The notes beneath the pieces are model-generated. The model did no database searches, had not been told where the DNA came from, and saw nothing but the letters and a program-made list of their open reading frames with translations. DNA of 64,000 bases from the NCBI RefSeq assembly GCF_900451195.1, contig NZ_UGHR01000001.1:1612001-1676000 (forward strand), read 5' to 3'. The DNA comes from Iodobacter fluviatilis (lineage in GTDB: Bacteria; Pseudomonadota; Gammaproteobacteria; Burkholderiales; Chitinibacteraceae). Of the stretch, positions 18,818 to 28,189 are shown one piece after another; positions within the stretch are counted from its first letter, which is position 1; each line of letters opens with the position of its first letter. Position numbers and translations under genes: made by a program.

Positions 18818-20017
18818 ATGCGAATTGCTCTGATTGCCCCCTTGCCGCCAGAGCAAAGTGGGATTGCAGATTATGCCGATGCATTTCAAAACGCTTTAAG
18901 CCAAGAAGGCTTAGAGATGAGTTTGCCATTTAAAAATAAACGCCTTGGCCATACCGCACAGCAAGTTGATTTGCAAATGAAAAAAATAAACTGGCGGGAT
19001 GTGGATTTAGTCCACGCCGAGCTGGGTGGCGGACGAAATGGTGAGTTTTTAGCCCTAGAATGGCTGGCCCGGCATCACCCGCTATTACCTTTAAGTGCAA
19101 CAGTGCATGATCCAGAGCGCTTAATCTGGCGGCCGCCTGGCTGGCCCAATGCTCTGAGTAAGCATCTGCCGCGTCGCGCTTATCAGGTGCTGGTTCTTTT
19201 GTGTGATCCGTGGACGCTGGCGCGCGAGCGCCGCTTAGCTGCAAAGTTAACATCCTTAATTACACTCACTGATTTGGGCGCGCGTTGTTTAGCGCAAAGG
19301 ATGCGCTTGCCTGAAGGTAAGGTGCTGCAAATTGCGCATGGTAATCAGATTGTGCCTGCCTGGCCCTTGCCGCCTTTGCCTGCGAAAGGCGCTTTAAAAC
19401 TGCTGTATTTTGGGTTTATTTATCGGGGGAAAGGGATTGAAGATTTAATCGCCGCGCTGGCCATACTTATTGCAAAACGCCCTGAGGCCATGCTGGAGCT
19501 GACCCTTGCTGGGGGCACAGCGCCTGAAATGACCTTTGCTAATGGGGCTTCTTATCTGGATGAATTAAAAACGCTCTTAAAAGCGGCCGGATTACCGGCG
19601 CATATGGTGCGCTGGCAGCTTGATGTGCCAACGGCAGAAATAGTGCCTTTGATTCAATCGCATCATGTTTTGATTTTGCCGTATCAGGAGTCAAAAAAGC
19701 TGGCTTTTCTCGGGCAGATGCGTGGTACAAGCGGTGTGTTGTCTTGGGCTGCTGCTTGCGGGCGCAGTGTGATCAGCTCTGATGCGCGTGCTTTTGCTGA
19801 AGAAGTCTCTTTTGGTAATGGGGCTGTTTATCCTCAGGGTAATCAGGCTGCTTTGGCGGCACAGCTGCTGCAACTATTGGATCAGCCTGCTCTGTTGCAG
19901 GAAAGAAGCAAGGGCGCAGAGGCGCTGGGCATGGCGCGCCGCTGGCCCAATATCGCAAAGCAATTCAGAAAACTATTTGCAAGCCTGATTCAGGGTAAAC
20001 CCAATGCGCTTCATTAA
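18818..20017 (+). CDS. Family 4 glycosyltransferase (GT-B fold)
   Basis: This 399-aa enzyme has an N-terminal domain opening MRIALIAPLPPEQSGIADYA, a typical GT4 start, and a C-terminal nucleotide-sugar domain with LLYFGFIYRGKGIEDLIAAL. The later LPYQESKKLAFLGQMRGTSG aligns with the donor-binding region, although the classical EX7E motif is not obvious. It should add one sugar to the lipid-linked EPS repeat unit on the cytoplasmic side; the sugar is unknown. AGAGG lies before the ATG. The end overlaps the next gene by 14 bases. Confidence 0.83.
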   Translation: MRIALIAPLPPEQSGIADYADAFQNALSQEGLEMSLPFKNKRLGHTAQQVDLQMKKINWRDVDLVHAELGGGRNGEFLALEWLARHHPLLPLSATVHDPERLIWRPPGWPNALSKHLPRRAYQVLVLLCDPWTLARERRLAAKLTSLITLTDLGARCLAQRMRLPEGKVLQIAHGNQIVPAWPLPPLPAKGALKLLYFGFIYRGKGIEDLIAALAILIAKRPEAMLELTLAGGTAPEMTFANGASYLDELKTLLKAAGLPAHMVRWQLDVPTAEIVPLIQSHHVLILPYQESKKLAFLGQMRGTSGVLSWAAACGRSVISSDARAFAEEVSFGNGAVYPQGNQAALAAQLLQLLDQPALLQERSKGAEALGMARRWPNIAKQFRKLFASLIQGKPNALH

Positions 20018-21293
20018 TTGCTGCTTGTTTACGGCCTTACTTGCTGGCACTGCTTTGGGAGCAGAGACAAAGCTGGTGGCCTCAAAACCGCTGGTCTGGC
20101 GTGACTTTTTAGGGGTGAATGCGCACTTTTTATGGTTCAGCCCGCAGCAGGCGGCGCAGCAAATGGATCGCTTACGTGATTTAGGGCTGGAGTGGACCCG
20201 TGTTGATTTGCACTGGGACAGGCATGAGGCCAAAGAAAATGAATACTTATTTAAGCCCATCGATCATGTGGTGGATGCTTTAAAAGAAAAGCAGCTTAAA
20301 TCTGTTTTTTACTTAGTGGGCTCAGCGCCCTTTGCCAGCAGTGCGCCTGCTTCGGCCAGTAATAAAGATCAGTACCCGCCAAAAGACAATGAAGTTTTTG
20401 CAAAACGCTTGGGGATGCTGGCGCACCGCTATCCATCGGTAGATGCATGGCAGGTCTGGAACGAGCCTAATTTGCCCAGTTTTTGGCAGCCAGTAGAAAA
20501 TGCGGCCGATTACGGCAGGCTGTTGCAGTCTTCTGTGCGGGTATTAAAGCAGGTGGCACCCAGCAAGCCTGTGGTGATGGCAGGGATGGCGTATTACAGC
20601 CAGATGCCGGTTAGAAAAGGGCTGATGCTGGAAGAGCTGGGCAAAATGGGCGCTTTAGGCTTAGGGGCCGTTGTCGCTTATCACCCCTATAGCCAGGAGC
20701 CGGAAGGTGATGAAGTTAAAGCGCGGGATTTTATTCTGCGCTCAAAAGAAATAAACCAGCGTTTGCGCGCCATGAAAGTACCGGGGATCTGGGCGACGGA
20801 ATGGGGCTGGTCCAGCTACGCCGGTCCTGAGGAAGAGCAAAAAATTATTGGTGAGGCGGGGCAGGCCGATTATCTCTTGCGCCGCCTGGTGCTGATGAGT
20901 GTGGCTGATTTTGATCGCATTTTTTTATTTGCTTTGTCTGATCTGGATAGCCGGGCGGGCGTTCGGGACCGAAGCTACGGGCTGTTAAATCTGCAAGGCA
21001 AACCCAAGCCTGCATATACGGCACTGGCGCGTTTTTTAAAGATCACCGGTCCCAGACTTTTGCCGGGCGATGCCCCTGATTATAAAGGGACGCTGGATGG
21101 TCTTTATAGCGTGGGCTGGAAAAAGCCCGATGGCACACATCTCTGGATGTTCTGGGCGAATCAGCCCGGCCAGCTGGAGCTGGCTTTATCAGGTGATATC
21201 ACGCTGCATCAGCCTTTAAGCGGGCTTAAAACCTCTCTGAAGTCTTCAACCCTTGCGGTGACGCGTCAACTGCAAATTTTGGAATGGCGCTGA
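20004..21293 (+). CDS. Secreted PslG-like glycoside hydrolase (GH39/clan A type)
   Basis: This 429-aa exported (beta/alpha)8-barrel hydrolase has a signal peptide ending near GTALGA. The acid/base glutamate is in WNEPN (Glu154) and the probable nucleophile in ATEWGWSS (Glu266), the spacing expected of clan A enzymes. The general pattern (DFLGVNAHFLWF, LGLEWTRVDLHWDR, AYHPY) recalls PslG of Pseudomonas, which trims or releases Psl polysaccharide in the periplasm. A hydrolase inside an EPS operon usually edits or clears its own polymer; that role here is inferred. It overlaps both neighbours by short stretches, so it is translated with the operon. Confidence 0.82.
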   Translation: MRFINCCLFTALLAGTALGAETKLVASKPLVWRDFLGVNAHFLWFSPQQAAQQMDRLRDLGLEWTRVDLHWDRHEAKENEYLFKPIDHVVDALKEKQLKSVFYLVGSAPFASSAPASASNKDQYPPKDNEVFAKRLGMLAHRYPSVDAWQVWNEPNLPSFWQPVENAADYGRLLQSSVRVLKQVAPSKPVVMAGMAYYSQMPVRKGLMLEELGKMGALGLGAVVAYHPYSQEPEGDEVKARDFILRSKEINQRLRAMKVPGIWATEWGWSSYAGPEEEQKIIGEAGQADYLLRRLVLMSVADFDRIFLFALSDLDSRAGVRDRSYGLLNLQGKPKPAYTALARFLKITGPRLLPGDAPDYKGTLDGLYSVGWKKPDGTHLWMFWANQPGQLELALSGDITLHQPLSGLKTSLKSSTLAVTRQLQILEWR

Positions 21294-22552
21294 TGGCCTC
21301 TTCATCCGACAGGCAGGCTGCCGCTTTGCTGGCTTCACCGCATCGCTCATTAAATATTCTCTGGACGCTGCCTTATTTGCCGTGGCCCACCACCAGCGGT
21401 GGTAAGTTGCGTCAGTATCATTTATTGCGTGCGCTGGCTCATCGTGGGCACCGAATTACCCTGCTGGTGCAAAGTAAAGAGCGGCTTACGCCAGAGGTGA
21501 AGGCTCAGATTGAGCGCATTGTTGACCGCTTAATTGTTCTGCCCCGCAGGCCTTTAAGGCATCCGCTTACTTTGGCTGCGGCAGCATTTGCCCCTTATCC
21601 ATTACTTGCCAGTGTGAATGGCTTTGCTTCTAGGCTGGAGCGCGTGTTTGCTGCGCTGCTAGAGGGCAGTTGGGATGTGATTCAGATTGAGCACAGCTAT
21701 GGTCTGCAGCCGTTTTTACGTCAGCTGCAAGTCAGAAAACAGCCGTTTTTGCTGACTGAGCACAATGTGGAATCGTCGCTTGGGGCGGCGACTTATCAGC
21801 AAATGCCCGCCTGGATGCGGCCCTTTATCCGCTTTGATCAATGGCGTTACCGGCTTTGGGAAAAACGGGTGCTGAGCGCAGCTTGCTGTGTTGCCGCGGT
21901 AACGGCAGAAGATGCAGAACGGCTTGCAAAAATCGGCCAGCGGGCGGTAGATGTGGTGATCAATGGCGTGGATACCGCTGCATTTGCCCATGTATGGCCC
22001 AATTTAAACAGCCAGCGAATATTATTTATTGGCAACTTTGAATACCCCCCCAACCGGGATGCTGTGGTCTGGAGCTTAGATGAAATTATGCCCGAAGTAT
22101 GGGCGGCACAACCTGATGCACGCTTTGTCATTTGTGGCTATGCCATGCCGGATGCCTGGCGCACACGCTGGCCCGATTCAAGAATCGAATGGTGTGGTTT
22201 TGTGCCTGATTTAACACTGGAGCAGCAAAAATCAGCGCTTTTTTTAGCACCACTGCGTGAAGGGGGCGGATCAAAGCTGAAGGTGCTGGAAGCACTGGCT
22301 GCCGGTTTGCCTCTGGTGAGTACGCCGCAGGGGGTTTCTGGGCTGGCGCTGCAGGCAGGGCAACATTACCGCGTAGGGCAGACGGCGGCTGAGTTGGCTT
22401 TGGCTGTGATCCGGCTCTTAAATCAGGGTGAGGACGCCCGTGAAATGGCCGAGGCAGGCCGTCTTTATGCTTGTCAGAATAATGATTGGCAAATCAGCGC
22501 CAGCCAACTTGAAACCCTCTACCAAAAAGTAAAACATGCGGATCGGAATTGA
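21293..22552 (+). CDS. Family 4 glycosyltransferase
   Basis: This is a GT-B glycosyltransferase of about 419 aa. The N-terminal segment LWTLPYLPWPTTSGGKLRQY contains the glycine-rich loop common to GT4 enzymes, and the C-terminal half has VINGVDTAAF, ILFIGNFEYPPNRDAV and FLAPLREGGGSKLKVLEALA, where EGGGSKLKVLEA gives the EX7E donor site. I prefer ATG 21293, which shares bases with the preceding TGA (TGATG); ATG 21284 is in frame three codons earlier. The coupling implies equal output with the hydrolase gene. Substrate unknown. Confidence 0.85.
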   Translation: MASSSDRQAAALLASPHRSLNILWTLPYLPWPTTSGGKLRQYHLLRALAHRGHRITLLVQSKERLTPEVKAQIERIVDRLIVLPRRPLRHPLTLAAAAFAPYPLLASVNGFASRLERVFAALLEGSWDVIQIEHSYGLQPFLRQLQVRKQPFLLTEHNVESSLGAATYQQMPAWMRPFIRFDQWRYRLWEKRVLSAACCVAAVTAEDAERLAKIGQRAVDVVINGVDTAAFAHVWPNLNSQRILFIGNFEYPPNRDAVVWSLDEIMPEVWAAQPDARFVICGYAMPDAWRTRWPDSRIEWCGFVPDLTLEQQKSALFLAPLREGGGSKLKVLEALAAGLPLVSTPQGVSGLALQAGQHYRVGQTAAELALAVIRLLNQGEDAREMAEAGRLYACQNNDWQISASQLETLYQKVKHADRN

Positions 22553-23639
22553 TTATCGCCCGGTAACGGCCGCGCCTTATTCGGGAATTGCCCGGCAGGT
22601 GCTGGCGCTGGAGCAGGCATTGCAAACTTTTGGCGAAGTGTATCGCTTTACTGCTGCGCCCCTAGGCCACCCTCATCGCCAGATTGCGTATTGTCCTGCA
22701 TCGGCAAGCCCCGTTAATGGCCTGCACCGCCCGCGTGAGCGCGTGAAGTTTGAGCTTGGCTTTTTGCCGCAGGCGATTAAAAACACTATGCCGGATGTGT
22801 ATATCGCAACGGCAAATACCGGCCTGCCTTTTTGGCAAACCCCGCCAGATACCCGCTATGTTTTGCTGCTGCACGATGTGTTTCAGCTGACGATGGATAA
22901 TCATCATGGCAGTCGTTTAAAAGCGATGGCGTACCGGCAGATTGATCGCTTTGGAATGAGCCGCTCAGTAGCCTTGGCCGATGCAATCTGGACGCCCTCG
23001 GGTTTTACTGCATCAGAAGTGGCCAGATTGTTTCCGCAGGCGGCGGCAAAAATTGCGGTGCTGCCCAATGCGGTGCCTGCGGTGCAGCCTGCCGCGACAT
23101 CATGCTTACCTGAGGGAATTCCGGCGCAATACTGGCTGGTGGTGGGCACGCGTGAGCCACGCAAAAATATCCCTTGGTTTGTGGCTGCATGGCTGGCGGC
23201 CCGTCAGCAGCACAGCAAGGTGCCAGCGCTTGTTTTAGTCGGCAGCCAGGCCGATTTACCTTTGGCCCTGCGCGGCTTGGATGGACTGATCTGCGTATCA
23301 GGGGTGAGCGACGCTCAATTATTGGCGCTCTACGCCCATACGGCTTGTCTGTGGCAGCCATCACTTGCCGAAGGTTTTGGCCTGCCGGTGATTGAGGCGC
23401 TCGCTCAGGGCGCGCCGGTGGCTGTGGCGGAAGGCTCGGCATTAGATGAAATCGCGCCGCCCAGCTCGCCGCGTTTTTCTCCTTATGATGGTGATGCATT
23501 ACAAGAGCTGATGCTGAGCCTAGCGCTCTGCCCGCAGGCAAAAGATCCATCAGGGCAGGAATGGGCTGCGCGCTTTGCCATGCCTTCGTATTGTGAGCGC
23601 TTAGGGGTGTTGCTGGCGGCTTTGCGGGTGGGTCTGTAA
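22536..23639 (+). CDS. Family 4 glycosyltransferase
   Basis: This 367-aa GT-B enzyme is the fourth glycosyltransferase of the operon. It opens MRIGIDYRPVTAAPYSGIAR, as many mannosyltransferase-like GT4 proteins do, and has VVGTREPRKNIPWFVAAW and WQPSLAEGFGLPVIEALAQG, the donor-binding loop with EX7E (EGFGLPVIE). The start lies 17 bases inside the preceding gene. The stop codon TAATG overlaps the polymerase start. Donor sugar cannot be stated from sequence. Confidence 0.86.
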   Translation: MRIGIDYRPVTAAPYSGIARQVLALEQALQTFGEVYRFTAAPLGHPHRQIAYCPASASPVNGLHRPRERVKFELGFLPQAIKNTMPDVYIATANTGLPFWQTPPDTRYVLLLHDVFQLTMDNHHGSRLKAMAYRQIDRFGMSRSVALADAIWTPSGFTASEVARLFPQAAAKIAVLPNAVPAVQPAATSCLPEGIPAQYWLVVGTREPRKNIPWFVAAWLAARQQHSKVPALVLVGSQADLPLALRGLDGLICVSGVSDAQLLALYAHTACLWQPSLAEGFGLPVIEALAQGAPVAVAEGSALDEIAPPSSPRFSPYDGDALQELMLSLALCPQAKDPSGQEWAARFAMPSYCERLGVLLAALRVGL

Positions 23640-25039
23640 TGGCGAGGGTGTTACTTGCTTTGCTCTGTGCTGTTTTTTTTTCGGTGGTTCTGGCTTTCTC
23701 TTCGGCTACCGTGATGTTTGCAGCCATTGCGGCACTGGTCCTAGTGCTGAATGTGCTCAGATTTCCCTTTATGGGGCTGATTTTTTTTGGTTTTGTGGCA
23801 ACATTTATTCCCTATACCACGGTGAATGTCGGCATTCGCGTCACGATCTCAGAGGCGATATTAGGCATGGTGTGGCTGGGCGTTTTCTGGCAAATGATGC
23901 AGGGGCGGCTGGCTTGGCAGTTTGGCAAAACAGAGCAGCGCTTACGCTATCTTATGTTTTACAGTGCGCTGCCATTTTTAGTCGGCCAGTTCATGATGAG
24001 CGGCGCAGAAGGCAATGGCCCTGTGAATTGGGCGCGCTGGTTATTAAATTTATCGCCCTTACTGCTTTTTCCTGTTTTGGTGGATAACGGTTTACGTCGT
24101 GATCAGCTGATTGTTTCCCTGCTGCTGGGCACTTTAGTGATGCTTTTGTTATCAGTGGGAATGTTTTTAAAAGATCACGATGCCAATACGTTTATTGTGA
24201 TTTTAGAAAAGCTGAAATATGCCCACCCGGAAGCCGTGAAAGATATTTTTTCGGCCAATTTCTCACGTATGGCATCACCGTGGGTGCACCCAAATTTAAC
24301 GGGGGGCGTGCTGGTGTTGTTTCTGCCTCTGGCCTTTTTTTATGCTCTGATGCAGCAGGGCTGGCGCAGATTGCTGGGCTTGAGTGTGGTGCTACTGGGG
24401 GCTGCGGGGCTGTTATTCAGCAGCTCCCGCGGGGCCATTGTCAGCCTTACTTTGGTGCTGCTGTGGCTGGCTTCTTACCGTGTTCCCTATGCAGGGCGCG
24501 TCATAGGGGTGGCGCTGGCCCTTGCTGTGGCTCTGGTATTGTTTTATCCGCCATTGCAAGAGCGGCTGGCAACGACTTTTTCCAGCAGCAATGCCAGTAC
24601 AGAAATTCGTATGGACGAATACCGGCGTTTCCCGGAGGCCATGGCGCGTTTTCCGCTTGGGATTGGGTTTAAGGTTGATCCCCCGCCGCCCAAGACTAAT
24701 CTGCTCGGCATTTCTAATCTGTGGCTCAACTTTATTTACAAGCTGGGCATCCCCGGCATGCTGCTGTTTATTGCCGTCACCACGGCATGGTGGCGCGAAT
24801 GCAGGCCACGTACTTCTTTGCGTGAGATGAGCCCGGAGCGGGGTATCTGGATTGGTTCGGGGGCAGGGCTGCTGGCGGCCTTGCTAACGGGTTTATTTGA
24901 TCATTACTACAGTTTTACCATGGTTCTGATTGCGCTTTTTTGGTTAGTAATGGCGATCAATCTTCAATCTGCACGCAGCTTGCGCCAGGGGCATGATCCA
25001 TTGCTCTGTGATGAGCCTTATAGGAAAACAGAAGTATGA
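23639..25039 (+). CDS. O-antigen ligase/Wzy-like polysaccharide polymerase
   Basis: This is a 466-aa inner-membrane protein with about eleven to twelve hydrophobic helices and the Wzy_C/O-antigen ligase pattern: a large periplasmic loop followed by SSSRGAIVSLTLVLLW and later LWLNFIYKLGIPGML. In an operon with an OPX protein, a co-polymerase and a flippase it is most likely the Wzy polymerase that joins repeat units in the periplasm; a ligase role cannot be excluded from sequence. It overlaps the genes on both sides (TAATG and ATGA). Confidence 0.85.
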   Translation: MARVLLALLCAVFFSVVLAFSSATVMFAAIAALVLVLNVLRFPFMGLIFFGFVATFIPYTTVNVGIRVTISEAILGMVWLGVFWQMMQGRLAWQFGKTEQRLRYLMFYSALPFLVGQFMMSGAEGNGPVNWARWLLNLSPLLLFPVLVDNGLRRDQLIVSLLLGTLVMLLLSVGMFLKDHDANTFIVILEKLKYAHPEAVKDIFSANFSRMASPWVHPNLTGGVLVLFLPLAFFYALMQQGWRRLLGLSVVLLGAAGLLFSSSRGAIVSLTLVLLWLASYRVPYAGRVIGVALALAVALVLFYPPLQERLATTFSSSNASTEIRMDEYRRFPEAMARFPLGIGFKVDPPPPKTNLLGISNLWLNFIYKLGIPGMLLFIAVTTAWWRECRPRTSLREMSPERGIWIGSGAGLLAALLTGLFDHYYSFTMVLIALFWLVMAINLQSARSLRQGHDPLLCDEPYRKTEV

Positions 25040-25857
25040 AACATCGGATTTATCATTCCACCGCACTGCGGACACGCCTTGAAGATTACGCGCACAAGCT
25101 GGGTGTTGTGCAGAGTGAGCTGGCAGACAGCTATCACTGGATGCTGGCTAATGATGTTGTTTTTGAAGAGGGTGACGAGGCTCATCCGCGTGTATCGATT
25201 TGCTCGGTGAATATTGAATCGCGGATTACTCACCCATTGGCGCGGCGTTTTTATGCCCTGCTCAGGGATGAAATTCCTACCACGCTGGTTCCCTGCTACG
25301 GCATTAACTGGCCCACATTTAAAGATCGCTGGCTGCGGGCATGGGAGCAGTGCTACAACATTCTGATTAATAAAATCCCCAGCCATCATTTGCGTCTGGC
25401 ATGGCTGCGTTTGGGTGGCGCTAAAATCGGTAAAGGCTCGGCGGTATGGCGCACTACCGAGATCTTAGGCGTAGAAAACCTAGTGATTGGTGACGATAGC
25501 TGCATCGCATGGCACTGCCAGATTGATGCGCGGGCCGGGCTGATTATCGGAGATCATGTGGCAGTGGCCTCGCATGCCAAAATTATTGCGGGCAGCCACG
25601 ATTTAACTGCGCCCGAGTTTTGGTCGATATCTGCCCCTATTTATATCGAAGATTACGCATGGATTGCCACGGGGGCGTTGATTGGCCATGGCGCACGCAT
25701 TGGCCGTGGTGCTGTGGTAACGGCCAATACCTTAGTCAGCAAAGAAATTGCCCCGTATAAAATTGTGGGTGGTTCTGGGGCCAAGGTGATGGGTGAGCGT
25801 CCGCATGATTTAACTTATAAAGTGGGCGGCAAAGGCCTGTTTACGCTGTTCTACTAG
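25036..25857 (+). CDS. WcaF-like exopolysaccharide acetyltransferase
   Basis: This 273-aa left-handed beta-helix acyltransferase has hexapeptide repeats at about residues 125-245 (IGKGSAVWRTTEILGVENL, IGDDSCIAWHCQIDARAGL, IGHGARIGRGAVVTANTL). The pattern of KLVGGSGAKV-type ending (YKIVGGSGAKVMGERP) matches the colanic-acid WcaF and related O-acetyltransferases. It probably acetylates a sugar of the EPS repeat unit from acetyl-CoA. The first 120 residues are an N-terminal extension of unclear role. ATGA overlap with the polymerase gene. Confidence 0.83.
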   Translation: MKHRIYHSTALRTRLEDYAHKLGVVQSELADSYHWMLANDVVFEEGDEAHPRVSICSVNIESRITHPLARRFYALLRDEIPTTLVPCYGINWPTFKDRWLRAWEQCYNILINKIPSHHLRLAWLRLGGAKIGKGSAVWRTTEILGVENLVIGDDSCIAWHCQIDARAGLIIGDHVAVASHAKIIAGSHDLTAPEFWSISAPIYIEDYAWIATGALIGHGARIGRGAVVTANTLVSKEIAPYKIVGGSGAKVMGERPHDLTYKVGGKGLFTLFY

Positions 25858-25867
25858 ATGCGTTGTT

Positions 25868-27280
25868 ATGCTCAATAATACGGTTTTTCTGACCTTAGCC
25901 ACGCTGGCGGGCCTTGTTCTCGGCTTTGGACGTGAATGGTTGCTGGTGGCAGATTGGGGCGCAGGGGCGCGGACAGATGCTTATCTGGTTGCGCTATTCT
26001 TGCCCGAGGCTCTGCGTACTATGCTGGCTGGTGGCTTATTGTCTGCCGCTGCTTTGCCGCTCTGGCAGGCTCAGCCCGCTTCTGCTCAGCCTTACTGGCT
26101 GGCAGGGCTGCTCAGGCATTTTTTATGGCTGGGGCTGGCTCTGGCCCTAGGGATCATGCTGGGCGCGCCGTATCTGGTGAAAATAATCGGGCTGGGCTTA
26201 TCTGACACAGATGCTTGGCAGGCGGCTCAGTCTTTGCGCTGTCTGGCATGGGTGATTCCGGGCTTATTACTGCAGGCGATCTTCACGATTCCCATGCAGG
26301 CAAACAGCCGCTTTGTGCTGCCGGGGCTGGGCTCCTTCTTGTTTAATTTACCGGTTGTTATTTATCTGGGCTTAGCAAAAAAAGCGGCGGATCCAATGAC
26401 ACTGGCCCAGTGTTTTATTCTGGGCAGCATCCTGATGTTGCTGCCGCTCTTGCCTCCGGTCTGGCGCATGGGCTGGCGGCCCTGGTATGCTGCGCCTCGA
26501 GGTCAAATTATCGCAGTGTGGCGGCAGCTCTGGCCGCTTTTAAGTAGCAGTGCCGCCAGCCAGGGGCTGACCTTGCTCGAGCGGCTGGTGGCGTCTTTTT
26601 TGGGCGAGGGCTCTATCACCCTGCTTAATTTAGCGCGCAAGCTGGTTAATATCCCCCTGATTGCCCTGATGAGCTTAAACCAGATTTTGCTGGGAAAAAT
26701 GAGTGGCGAAGGGCAGATAGTCAGGCGAAAAATGCTCGATGCAGGTTTGTTGCTCTGCACCTTATTAACCCTGCCTGCCGCAGTGTGCTTAATTGCAGCT
26801 GCACCTGCATTAGTCGATTTACTTCTGCCTCACGGTTTAGCGCAGGGACCACTGCCTGCCTTATTGGCTATATTTGCGGTATCTATTGTTTTTGGTGCAT
26901 GGAATGCTTTGCTTGCTCGTTATTACTACGCAGCAGCAGATACTCGTACTCCTTTAATTTGCGAGCTGAGCGGAAGCGCTGTGCAGGCTGTGTTTCTGCT
27001 TGGTTTACCTTGGTTTTTGGGTGTATGGGGGATTGCCGGTGCGGTGATGGGCGGAGTATTGAGTACAGGCTGGATGCTGTGCCGAAATATCGATCAGGCC
27101 CTGCTGAGGGATGTTCTGAAATGGGCAGTGCTCGCGCTTTTATTATGCGCACTGGCCGTTTTTGCGTGGGCTGTGCAGGGGCGAATGGCCCAGCTGGCGG
27201 TGGGGTTGTTCAGCGCTTTGCTGCTGTTTGTTTCAGGGGCTTACCATTTAAAAAAGAAACTGGGCAAGATAGGGGTATAA
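25868..27280 (+). CDS. MurJ/MVF-family flippase, probable EPS repeat-unit Wzx
   Basis: This 470-aa multi-helix membrane protein (about 12-14 helices) belongs to the MOP superfamily, MVF/MurJ-like branch. It starts with TVFLTLATLAGLVLGFGREW and AGARTDAYLVALFLPEALR, the usual first-helix motif of MurJ proteins. Because it closes an EPS operon that has a polymerase and no other flippase, its job is most likely to move undecaprenyl-linked EPS units across the membrane; essential MurJ would be expected elsewhere. No strong ribosome site is seen; the start lies ten bases after the acetyltransferase stop. Confidence 0.8.
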   Translation: MLNNTVFLTLATLAGLVLGFGREWLLVADWGAGARTDAYLVALFLPEALRTMLAGGLLSAAALPLWQAQPASAQPYWLAGLLRHFLWLGLALALGIMLGAPYLVKIIGLGLSDTDAWQAAQSLRCLAWVIPGLLLQAIFTIPMQANSRFVLPGLGSFLFNLPVVIYLGLAKKAADPMTLAQCFILGSILMLLPLLPPVWRMGWRPWYAAPRGQIIAVWRQLWPLLSSSAASQGLTLLERLVASFLGEGSITLLNLARKLVNIPLIALMSLNQILLGKMSGEGQIVRRKMLDAGLLLCTLLTLPAAVCLIAAAPALVDLLLPHGLAQGPLPALLAIFAVSIVFGAWNALLARYYYAAADTRTPLICELSGSAVQAVFLLGLPWFLGVWGIAGAVMGGVLSTGWMLCRNIDQALLRDVLKWAVLALLLCALAVFAWAVQGRMAQLAVGLFSALLLFVSGAYHLKKKLGKIGV

Positions 27281-27378
27281 AAATCAGGGCTAAACACTAT
27301 GCTGATATTCTCATCGCCCGGACGCGATGCAGGAAATGGCTATATTTAATTAAGTGATATGTTGAGTGTGAGGCTATT

Positions 27379-28110
27379 GTGAAATTACTGCTACTGATGC
27401 TGTTGTTGCCTTTTTACGTATTGGCAGGCGAGCCGCTGATTTATGCGGATGATAGTTATTTCCCTGTGATTTATAAAGATAAAGAGGGGCAATCAGCCGG
27501 GATTTTGTCTCAGCTCTTGCTGCATCATGCAAAAATAACGGGCACTAAATTAGAAATTGAGCATACTTCGTGGCGAAGGGCTTATGAATTTGCCACTCAG
27601 GGGCGGGGTGGTGTGATTGGTTTATCTAAAACCTCGGCCCGATTGAGTTTGTTTGATTATTCTGATCCAATATTTGATGACAATATCAATATTGTAGTAA
27701 AAAAAGGCCGTGAATTTCCTTTTAGTAAAGTTGAAGATTTAAAGGGTAAATTGGTCGGTGTTCATTTAGGTGCAAGCTATGGAGAGTTTTTTGACCAGGC
27801 CGTGGCAAATAAGATGCTGAGTGCCGACGCAAGCGCCGTGCCCGCTGTAAGATTAAAAAAATTACTTCATGGCCGTATTGATTGTGCATTAGTTGGGAGC
27901 GGCCAGCTTGGTCTTGATAGTATTGTGGATGCAGATCCTGAGTTAAAAGCCAATAAATCGCAATTTGTGATTTTAAAACATCCCCTAGTAAAAGATACTT
28001 TATATCTTGGTTTTGCAAAGAATATGAATATGCTTAAGTATTTACAATTGTTTAATCAATCGATTGCAGATGCTAAGCTTAAAAAAATAATTCCTGAGAC
28101 GATTGATTAA
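27379..28110 (+). CDS. Periplasmic solute-binding protein (SBP_bac_3 family), copy 3
   Basis: This 243-aa exported protein is clearly paralogous to the tandem pair at 11263 and 12064: it shares SWRRAYEFATQGRGG, GLSKTSARLSLFDYSDP and VEDLKGKLVGVHLGASYGE. The start is GTG 27379 with GAGG five bases upstream; the signal peptide ends near VLAG. There are no transporter genes close by. It lies just after the EPS operon, 98 bases past the flippase stop, and ends in a strong bidirectional terminator. Ligand unknown. Confidence 0.8.
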   Translation: MKLLLLMLLLPFYVLAGEPLIYADDSYFPVIYKDKEGQSAGILSQLLLHHAKITGTKLEIEHTSWRRAYEFATQGRGGVIGLSKTSARLSLFDYSDPIFDDNINIVVKKGREFPFSKVEDLKGKLVGVHLGASYGEFFDQAVANKMLSADASAVPAVRLKKLLHGRIDCALVGSGQLGLDSIVDADPELKANKSQFVILKHPLVKDTLYLGFAKNMNMLKYLQLFNQSIADAKLKKIIPETID

Positions 28111-28116
28111 ATTGAG

Positions 28117-28158
28117 CACAATAAAAAAGGCAGGTTGTTACCTGCCTTTTTTATTGTG
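28117..28158. terminator. Bidirectional terminator between convergent genes
   Basis: Perfect 18-base arms (28117-28134 and 28141-28158) around a TTGTTA loop, with a GGCAGG core and flanking A/T runs. It serves the solute-binding gene on + and the dienelactone hydrolase-like gene on -. Confidence 0.9.
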
Positions 28159-28189
28159 TGCGTATTGGATTGAGTTTCTGCGAAAGCGC

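Noticed and set aside
23005..23727. 240-codon open frame on the minus strand in the EPS operon
   Set aside because: It is antisense to a clear glycosyltransferase and the polymerase start, Pro/Ala/Gln-rich and without any domain.
26785..27357. 190-codon + frame overlapping the flippase gene
   Set aside because: It is out of frame with the conserved MurJ-like protein, Cys/Arg-rich and of unnatural composition.
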